A stretch of 18,152 bases of DNA, from the NCBI RefSeq assembly GCF_000186865.1, contig NW_008705561.1:1206466-1224617 (forward strand), in the 5' to 3' direction. The stretch comes from Aureococcus anophagefferens. Lineage: Eukaryota; Sar; Pelagophyceae; Pelagomonadales; Pelagomonadaceae. Below, one piece after another: positions 1-7,200 of the stretch (its first letter is position 1; each line of letters opens with the position of its first letter). The notes beneath the pieces are model-generated. The model was not told the DNA's origin. It ran no database searches and saw nothing but the letters and a program-made list of their open reading frames with translations. The translations under genes and the position numbers were made by a program.

Positions 1-209
1 TCGCGATCCACGGCGTACTGGGCGCCGCAGAGCTCGTCGCACTCGCCGCAGTTCATGTTGCAGCAGCCCTTGTGGCCGGCGAGGACGGCGCCGCAGCGGC
101 AGCGACCCGTCGCACAGTCGCATATTTTGGCGAGGTGCTCCTCGCAGCGTTTCGCCTTGGCCGCGGCGTGCGCCGACGCGGCCGCGGCGGCGAGGAGCAT
201 CCAGCGCAT
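1..209 (-). CDS. Small cysteine-rich secreted protein, 3' end outside the window (partial)
   Basis: The reading starts at the ATG at 209 and runs off the left edge without a stop (69 complete codons). The first residues, MRWMLLAAAAASAHAAA, form a hydrophobic, alanine-rich signal peptide with a plausible cleavage after the AHA or AAA. The rest is strikingly cysteine-rich: 11 Cys in about 48 residues, including CDC, CRC, a CC pair, and CGEC and CDELC spacings, which implies several disulfides in an exported protein. An in-frame ATG at 278 would add a leader that buries the signal peptide, so 209 is preferred. It is divergent from glutaminyl-tRNA synthetase. I do not recognise the family and the 3' half is missing. 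The opposite-strand reading over the same bases is a shadow. Confidence 0.6.
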   Translation of the reverse strand, partial: MRWMLLAAAAASAHAAAKAKRCEEHLAKICDCATGRCRCGAVLAGHKGCCNMNCGECDELCGAQYAVDR

Positions 210-216
210 CGCGCCG

Positions 217-273
217 CCCGAGATGGGCTGCCGCGCGATGGGCTGCGTGCCCGAGATGGGCTGCCGCGCGATG
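217..273. repeat. Short direct duplication, 24-bp unit at 33-bp spacing
   Basis: The 24 bases at 217-240 recur exactly at 250-273, and the core gatgggctg appears three times (222, 237, 255). It lies in the divergent intergenic space between the cysteine-rich gene and glutaminyl-tRNA synthetase. This looks like a local slippage or duplication event. No function is evident. Confidence 0.8.
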
Positions 274-423
274 CCCATCGATCACGAGGGCTACGTCGCG
301 AAAAACGACAGAGCCGACACGTTGAAGGCGTCGCTGATCGGCGTCGCCGCAGCCCGAGTGCCCACCGTCGGCGCCGCGAACCCGTGCTCTCGAACCCACA
401 CAGCACCCCAAATCCCGCTCGCG

Positions 424-2550
424 ATGCTCCAGCGGTCGTGGTGGAAGGCGTCGCCGTCGTCGGCGTGGGCCAGGGAGGGCGCGAAGGAGGCCGAGGGCTC
501 GCCGAGCGTCTGGGCCCTGGACCGGCGCAAGGACCCGCTCTGCGGCCGGGCTTTGAGCCACTGGGCGGAGTACGGCCAGGAGGGCGGCGTGCAGACCTGC
601 GGCAACTCGGCGGCCCTGCTCGAGGAGCACTTCCGCGTCAACGGCGGCGCGGTGCGCACGCGGTTCCCGCCCGAGCCCAACGGCTACCTCCACATCGGCC
701 ACGCCAAGTCGATGAACATGAACTTCAGCCTCGCCTTCGACCGCCTCGCGGCGAGCGGCGCGGCCGTGCCCACACGCGAGACCATCTTCCGCTACGACGA
801 CACGAACCCCGAGGCCGAGTCGAAGGAGTTCGTCGACTCGCTCGCGCGCGACGTCGCGTGGATGGGCTGGAAACCCGCGCGCGTCACGCACACGTCCGAG
901 TACTTCGGCGTCTTCTACGAGATGGCCCTGGAGCTCATCAAGGGCGGCAAGGCCTACGTCTGCCACCAGTCGTCGTCGGAGATCGAGGCGTGCCGCAAGG
1001 TCGCGAAGGCGCGGTCGTCGCTGCGGAAGCACGAGGCCGACGGCGCCGCGGCGCCGGCGAGCGTCGTCGCCGAGGCGCGCCTCGACGCGCCCGACGCCCA
1101 CGAGTCGCCCTACCGGTCCCGGAGCGCCGCGGAGAACCTGGCGCTCTTCGAGCGCATGCGGAGCGGCGTCGCCGCCGAGGGCGAGTGCACGCTGCGGCTC
1201 AAGATGCAGACGGCGGAGAACGCGTCCAACTACAACATGTTCGACCAGGTCGCCTACCGCATCAAGCACCACCCCCACCCCTGCGCGGGCGACGCCTGGT
1301 GCATCTACCCGACCTACGACTACACGCACTGCGTCGTCGACGCGCTCGAGCACGTCGACTACTCGATCTGCACGCTCGAGTTCGAGACGCGGCGCGAGTC
1401 CTACTACTGGGTCCTCGACGCGTTGGATCTGTACCGGCCCAAGGTCTTCGAGATGTCGCGGCTCAACATCTCCTACACCGTGCTCTCGAAGCGCAAGCTC
1501 ACGAAGCTCGTGACGTCGGGGAAGGTCGCGGGCTGGGACGACCCGCGCATGCCGACGATCTCGGGCCTGCGGCGCCGGGGCTACAGCGCGAGCGCCATCA
1601 ACGCCTTCTGCCGCGACGTCGGCGTGACGCGCAACGAGAACTTCATCGAGTACGGCCGGCTCCAGCATTTCGCGCGCCTCGACCTCGAGGACCGCGCGCC
1701 GCGGCGCATGGCCGTCGCGGACCCGCTGGAGCTCCTCCTCGAGGGCGACGACGCCGCCTTCGCCAAGACCTACGACGCGCCGAACCACCCGTCCAAGCCC
1801 GAGTTCGGCGTTCGGCCGCTCACGCTCGCGCGAAGAGTCTTTCTCGACCGCTCGGACTTTCGGGAGGTCGACGCGCCCGACTTCTTCGGGCTGGCGCCGG
1901 GCAAGTGGGTCCGCCTGCGCTACTGCGTCACCATCAAATGCGTGGCCGTCGAGAAGGACGGCGACGACGTCGCGCGCGTCAAATGCGTCGTCGGCGACGC
2001 GCCCGCGGACCCCAAGGGCAAGCTCCACTGGGTCTCCGAGGCCGACGCGGCGCCCTGCGAGCTGCGCGACTACGACCACCTCTTTTCCGTGGGCAAGGTC
2101 GACGACGACACCTGGGAGGCCCAGCTCGCGCCGGACTCGCTCGTCGTCCACAAACGCGCGCTCGTCGACGCGTCCGTCGGCGCGCGGCCGGCCGACGGCG
2201 CGCCCTTCCAGTTCGAGCGCCTCGGCTTCTACGCCGTCGACGACGACGCCAAGGCCGGCGCCCTCGTCTTCAACCGCACGGTGTCGCTCAAGAGCGGCAA
2301 CGCGGCCGTCAAGGTCGCGGGCGCGAGCCGCAAGGACGAGCAGGCCGCGCAGCTCGCGAAGAAGGAGGCGATGAAGTCCGTGGACCCCAAGGACATGTTC
2401 AAGACCGACGACATGAAGCTGCTCTACTCCGCCTGGGACGGCGACGGCGTCCCGACGCACGGCGCGGACGGCGAGCCCCTCTCGAAGAGCGCGTCCAAGA
2501 AGCTCAAGAAGGACCAGGCGAAGCAGGCGAAGCTCTTCGCCAAGAAGTAA
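424..2550 (+). CDS. QARS: Glutaminyl-tRNA synthetase
   Basis: Class Ic aminoacyl-tRNA synthetase that charges tRNA-Gln with glutamine. From the ATG at 424 it is 708 aa. Homology to the family starts near residue 61 (NSAALLEEHF), followed by TRFPPEPNGYLHIGHAKS with the HIGH box at residues 90-93. Next come the GlnRS-type YPTYDYTHCVVDALEH and CTLEFETRR, and the KMSKS equivalent VLSKRKL at residue 353. WDDPRMPTISGLRRRGY leads into the two-barrel anticodon-binding region (HWVSEADA, DHLFSV, FNRTVSLKSG). A lysine-rich tail follows, containing DGVPTHGADGEPLSKS. The start is uncertain: the frame is open to 55, but the part before about 290 overlaps the opposite-strand gene and reads like its shadow. 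ATG 271 is an alternative. The long N-terminal domain of many eukaryotic GlnRSs is not visible and may be absent or in an upstream exon. Its stop is 6 bp from that of the next gene. Confidence 0.93.
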   Translation: MLQRSWWKASPSSAWAREGAKEAEGSPSVWALDRRKDPLCGRALSHWAEYGQEGGVQTCGNSAALLEEHFRVNGGAVRTRFPPEPNGYLHIGHAKSMNMNFSLAFDRLAASGAAVPTRETIFRYDDTNPEAESKEFVDSLARDVAWMGWKPARVTHTSEYFGVFYEMALELIKGGKAYVCHQSSSEIEACRKVAKARSSLRKHEADGAAAPASVVAEARLDAPDAHESPYRSRSAAENLALFERMRSGVAAEGECTLRLKMQTAENASNYNMFDQVAYRIKHHPHPCAGDAWCIYPTYDYTHCVVDALEHVDYSICTLEFETRRESYYWVLDALDLYRPKVFEMSRLNISYTVLSKRKLTKLVTSGKVAGWDDPRMPTISGLRRRGYSASAINAFCRDVGVTRNENFIEYGRLQHFARLDLEDRAPRRMAVADPLELLLEGDDAAFAKTYDAPNHPSKPEFGVRPLTLARRVFLDRSDFREVDAPDFFGLAPGKWVRLRYCVTIKCVAVEKDGDDVARVKCVVGDAPADPKGKLHWVSEADAAPCELRDYDHLFSVGKVDDDTWEAQLAPDSLVVHKRALVDASVGARPADGAPFQFERLGFYAVDDDAKAGALVFNRTVSLKSGNAAVKVAGASRKDEQAAQLAKKEAMKSVDPKDMFKTDDMKLLYSAWDGDGVPTHGADGEPLSKSASKKLKKDQAKQAKLFAKK

Positions 2551-2556
2551 CGCCCC

Positions 2557-3921
2557 TTAGGAGAAGTCGCGGTCAGGGAAGAGCGTCGGCGCGACGCAGG
2601 TCCAGACGTAGAGTAATCCGGCAGTCCATTGTGCAGCCGCTTGCATCCACATGGCGACCTGGCCCGACGACGGCGACGCCGCGGAGCCCGACTTCGTGAT
2701 GGAGCCCCAATTCGTGAGCACCATGGCGATGTTGCAGGCCATGAGCGCCATGACGAGGTTGAAGGACGCGACCTCCGCGGGCGTCTTCGGTGGCCCGTCC
2801 GGCTCGTCCGGCGGCGCCGCGGGCCGCTCCTCGTCGCCGGCGGCGTCGTTGGACCCGTAGGACTTGTCCGCGGGCGCCGCCGACCCCTCGAGCTGGCCCG
2901 TGAGGATCTTGTTCATCATGGCGCCGCCGGGCCCGTTGTCCGACGCCTTGCCCGCGTCGCCGCGGCCGCCGCCGAGGTACTGCACGTTGTTCGACGCCGA
3001 GTAGATCGTGTAGACGAGCGCCGCGATCGTGAACGCGAGGCCGACCACAATCGACAGCCAGTCCGACGTGTTCGAGTAGAAGGGGTTGCAGGACGGCACG
3101 GGGTTCGCCGTCAGCGCCGACGCGGCGAGGTAGACGAGGTACGCGGACACCGTCGCGCTCGTGAGCAGGTTCGAGTCCTTGGAGATGAAGAGCTGGCACG
3201 CCGTCGCGACGACGCAGAGCGCGACGGTCAACCCCAAAATCGTGTCCGGCGACGTGCAGTCCGTGCCAAAGTAGGCGAAGAGGAGGCCGACGCCCACGAC
3301 GGCCACGAGGAACAGCGCGGCGGCCGCCGCGATCAGCGCGACGAGCGGCGACGGCATGCCGCACCACTCGCTCACCTCGCCCGAGTCCGCGAGCGTCACG
3401 AGCGAGTCGTTCATGTAGTAGGCCAGGTCGATCAACAGCACCTGCTGGAGCACGACGAAGACGAAGCCGCCGACGCGCGCGACCCAGAGGTAGCCGTGGT
3501 CGTCGAAGACCTCGTTCGGGACGAAGACGGACACGACGAGCAGCACGACCCAGCCCAGGAACTTGGACCCCCAGTAGCTATCGTGGAAGGCCGGGGACGC
3601 GTAGGTGCCCGCGGCCATGGCCGCGAAGAAGAGGCACGTGCAGAGCGACACGCGGTAGACCGCCGCCGCGCCCTTGCAGCCCGCGTCGTCGTCGTCGCAG
3701 GTCCAGGCGTAAAAGTCCATGTACTTGGCCACGTAGTACTGCATGAGCAGGCTCAACGCCATGGCCAGCACCATGACCCACATGGACCCCGTGCGCCCCG
3801 CGTCGGGGTTCGCCGCCTTCTTGCCATCGTCGCCGGACGACGGGCAGCAGGCGCAGAGCCCGCGCCCGAGGCAGCAGGCGCCCTCGCAGGCGCAGCAGGC
3901 GAGCGACAGGCAGCAGCCCAT
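2557..3921 (-). CDS. SERINC-family (TDE1/TMS1) multipass membrane protein
   Basis: A 454-aa protein of the serine incorporator family, whose members are lipid-associated integral membrane proteins of endomembranes and the plasma membrane. The N-terminus (MGCCLSLACCACEGACC) is the cysteine cluster typical of the family. About ten hydrophobic segments follow, near residues 47-65, 89-108, 120-135, 146-169, 190-218, 227-246, 253-272, 287-308, 386-405 and 423-445. The C-terminus, LLYVWTCVAPTLFPDRDFS, is the family hallmark (W-T-x-x-A-P-x-x-x-x-x-R-D-F-S). A long hydrophilic acidic/proline loop (about 317-385) separates the last two helices, as in other SERINCs. No intron is seen. The start at 3921 is the first ATG, directly ahead of the Cys cluster. 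It is divergent from IFT121, with which it shares a 326-bp upstream region. The proposed serine-lipid function of the family is debated, so only the family call is firm. Confidence 0.92.
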   Translation of the reverse strand: MGCCLSLACCACEGACCLGRGLCACCPSSGDDGKKAANPDAGRTGSMWVMVLAMALSLLMQYYVAKYMDFYAWTCDDDDAGCKGAAAVYRVSLCTCLFFAAMAAGTYASPAFHDSYWGSKFLGWVVLLVVSVFVPNEVFDDHGYLWVARVGGFVFVVLQQVLLIDLAYYMNDSLVTLADSGEVSEWCGMPSPLVALIAAAAALFLVAVVGVGLLFAYFGTDCTSPDTILGLTVALCVVATACQLFISKDSNLLTSATVSAYLVYLAASALTANPVPSCNPFYSNTSDWLSIVVGLAFTIAALVYTIYSASNNVQYLGGGRGDAGKASDNGPGGAMMNKILTGQLEGSAAPADKSYGSNDAAGDEERPAAPPDEPDGPPKTPAEVASFNLVMALMACNIAMVLTNWGSITKSGSAASPSSGQVAMWMQAAAQWTAGLLYVWTCVAPTLFPDRDFS

Positions 3922-4247
3922 CGGGGTCGAGCGTCCGTTTCACGGGGTGGCTCCTGCGCGCGAGCAACAGGCGAGGAGCGGTGCTCCCAGGTCGCCGCGC
4001 AATGTGCCGCAAAATGCGGCTTCTCGGACCTCGCCGATCTTTGTGCTAAAGATGCTGCCGCGCCGGGCAGCCCTCGCTTTGACGGCTAGCTACCGCCCGG
4101 CATTCGAATTGCTGCGTGCGGGCAGCGTGCGGGCGGCGACGCGGGCGGCCGCGCTTCGGTGTCGGGCTCGCGCCGGGGGCTGCCACCGCCGCGCGGCGCG
4201 GCCGAGCGCTTTTTTTTTTTTCCCGCATCGCGTGAGGCGCCGCGACC
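3922..4247. promoter_or_regulatory. Divergent intergenic region between the SERINC gene and IFT121
   Basis: This 326-bp gap separates two divergent start codons, so it must carry both promoters. I see no convincing gene. A 12-T run at 4210-4221, 26 bp ahead of the IFT121 ATG, stands out in the GC-rich background, and a CTAG lies at 4086-4089. No TATA box is obvious. A reading starting at ATG 4052 looks superficially like a mitochondrial presequence but continues only into an out-of-frame shadow of IFT121. Confidence 0.5.
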
Positions 4248-7200
4248 ATGTTCATCTATTTGAGCAAGAGCGCGTCCCGCGGCGTCCGCCGCGCGCCGCC
4301 CCTCCCCCCCCGTCGCCCGACCGCGTCCCCCCCGACCGCAGAGATCGCCATCCCCAACGGCGTCGTGCTGCACTCGCTGGCCTGGAACCCGGACCACGGG
4401 TGGATCGCGTCCGGAGGAGACGACGGCTTGCTCAAGGTCCTGAAGCTCGACTCGCCGCGCGACGTGGGCAAGGCGCCCGGCGGGTCCGTGCCGAGCAACC
4501 TGAGCATGAACCAGACGCTGGAGGGCCACCACGGCTCCGTCATGTGCGTGACCTGGAACGCGAACTACCGGAAGCTCACGACGTCGGACCAGAATGGGCT
4601 CATCATCGTCTGGATGCTCCACAAGGGCGTCTGGTTCGAGGAGATGATCAACAACCGGAACAAGAGCGTCGTGCGGGCCATGAAGTGGACGGCGGACGGC
4701 CAGAAGATCTGCATCGTCTACGAGGACGGCGCGGTCATCGTCGGGTCCGTCGACGGCAACCGGCTCTGGGGCAAGGACCTCACGTGCGGGCTGACGAACG
4801 TGGAGTGGAGCCCCGACGCGAACTACATTTTGTTCGTGACGTCGGACAGCGAGCTCCACATGTACGATTTGATGGGGTCGAAGGTGAAGACGATCCCGAC
4901 GGGCGGCGACGGCGGCGGCAAGCGGAGTCGCGACGGCTCCGCGACGATCATCGGCGTCCACTGGTACGACGGCATGGAGGGCTACACGGACCCGAACGCG
5001 CCGACGCTCGCCGTCGCCTTCGGGAACGGGCGCGTCCAGCTCATGCGCGGCTCCGAGGACGCGGAGCCCGTCGTCGTCGAGTCGGACCTGCGGCTCCGCC
5101 AGTGCAAGTGGAACACGCGGGGCACGGTGCTCGCGCTGGCGGGCACGCTCGCGCCGTCGGGCAGCGACCAGCGCGAGGACAGCGTCGTCCAGTTCTTCTC
5201 GCCCTACGGGAAGAAGCTCCGGTCGCTCAAGGTGCCCGGCGGCGGCATCAACGCGCTGTCCTGGGAGGGCGGCGGCCTGCGCATCGCGCTGGCCGTCGAC
5301 GCCTACATCTACTTCGCGAACATCCGGCCGGACTACAAGTGGGGCTACTTCGCGGGCGACACGGTCGTCGTCGCGTACTCGCCGCCCGAGCGGAGCGGCA
5401 CCGCCGTCGTCTTCTGGGACACGAAGACGAACGAGAAGGTCAAGAAGCGCGCCAACGGCCTGCGGGCCATCAAGGCCGTGGGCGAGCACTGCATGATGGT
5501 CTGCGAGGAGCGGAGCCCCGCCGACGAGACGCAGGTGTCCTACCGCGTGTCGCTGCGGAACGCGATCGGCGCGCCCGTCGAGTCCGGGGCAGCACAAGGG
5601 TGATTCAACGTCGCTTCAACGTGAGTGTTCCGCGAGCGCGCGTTTCGGAAAACGCGTCCACGCTTCGAGACCGTTCCGAGAGACGATCGCTCGTCCAAGA
5701 ATCAGCCGAAACGAGCGGAAAATGACCGAGAGAGGAGCCTTTGAAGTTGGGAATTTCGCACCCTTTTGCTGCCCAGGTCGAGTCGCGGCTGAGCCCCGTG
5801 GAGCCCGTCCACGCGGCGATGACGCACCACTACGCCATCGTCGCCTCGGACCGCCACGTCTACGTCTGGCAGTTCGCGAAGCTCCAGGCGAAGCTCGCGG
5901 GCAAGGCCAAGGCCAAGGGCGAGGCCGCGGCCGACCTCATCTCGCTCCGCCAGTCGACGGGCCGCGAGCGCGTGCTCGACGTCGCCGCGCCGTCGGCCGA
6001 CGCCGTCGTCATGGTCGAGCAGTTCAAGCCGCCCCCGCGCGACCGGGACGGGCCCGGCGACGGCGTCTCCGACCCCATCGCGGCCGTCGCCGCGAGCGAC
6101 CGGCTGCTATTGGTCGCGCGCGCGTCCGGCGACATCTTCCAGTACTCGCTGCCCCACGTGTCCCTCGAGCGCAAGCACGGCGTGTCGTCCGTGCCCTGGA
6201 TCCTGTCGCTCAACTGCGCGTCGTCGAAGCTCGCCATCATCGACACGCACGGGCGCCTCGCGGGGCGGGGAAAGAAATGCCCAACTTCAAAGGCTCCGCT
6301 CTCGGCCGTGTTCCGCTCGTTTCGGCTGATGTTTGGACGAGCGATCATCTCTCGGAACGGTCTCGACGCGTGGATGCTTTTTCCCGGAACGCGCGCGCGC
6401 GGCACGCTCACGTCGAAGCGACGTCGCATCACTCGTTTCCCGCCCAGGCGCCTCGGCATCATGGACCTCGCGAAGAAGCGCGAGGCGAGCGCGGACAAGG
6501 CCGGCGGCGAGGCCAAGGGCGGCGACGACGACGGCGAGGGCAAGCGCGACGAGGGGGGTCGCGGCGGCGGCGAGGCCGGCGAGCTGCTCAACTTCGAGCG
6601 CAAGGACTGCTGGGACGTCGTCTGGGCCGAGGACGACCCGGACCTGTTCGTGGCCATGGAGAAGACGCGGCTCTGCGTCTACGGCGCCGATTTGGAGCCC
6701 GAGGAGCCCATCGTCTGCAGCGGCTACGTCGCGTCCTTCAAGTCGCTCAAGGTCACGTCCGTCGTCCTCGAGCACGTCGCGCAGAACCCGGAGAAGGTGA
6801 CGCGCGACGTCGTCGTCGTCAACGAGACGAGTTCGCTCCGCGAGGTGCGCGACGTGCTGCAGCAGTCCGGGTCCGCCGAGGGCTACATGTGCGTCGAGCA
6901 GCGGCCCCACCCGCACCTCTGGCGGTTCCTCGCGGAGTCGGCGCTCGAGGCGCTCGACCTCACGTACGCGGACAAGGCGTTCGTGCGCTGCCACGACTAC
7001 CAGGGCATCCAGTTCGTCAAGCGGCTGCGGGGCCTGAGCGACCGCATGAAGCAGCGCGCGGAGGTCGCGGCCTTCTTCGGCCGCTTCGACGAGGCGGAGC
7101 AGATCTACCGCGAGATCGACCGCAAGGACCTCGCGATCGAGCTGCGCGTGCGTTTGGGCGACTGGGCGCGCGTGTCCCACCTCGTCCAGAGCGGCGGCGG

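Noticed and set aside
55..423. N-terminal extension of the glutaminyl-tRNA synthetase frame back to ATG 55
   Set aside because: Bases 55-209 are better explained by the opposite-strand signal peptide and cysteine-rich protein. The extension has no family similarity and includes a local nucleotide repeat.
2629..4089. Long open frame on the plus strand opposite the SERINC gene
   Set aside because: It is an Arg/Val/His-rich antisense shadow of the SERINC coding sequence with no motif of its own.
4052..4210. Mitochondrial-presequence-like reading MLPRRAALALTAS upstream of IFT121
   Set aside because: It has no domain behind it, continues only into an out-of-frame shadow of IFT121, and lies in the divergent promoter region.
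4086..5597. Long open frame on the minus strand opposite IFT121
   Set aside because: It is an antisense shadow, composed of Val/Arg/Asp-rich sequence. The plus strand encodes unmistakable IFT121.
5620..5625. Canonical-looking internal 5' splice site gtgagt inside forward family A introners
   Set aside because: Using it would leave 44 extra nt in the IFT121 mRNA at intron 1 and shift the frame. The target-derived donor restores the protein exactly.
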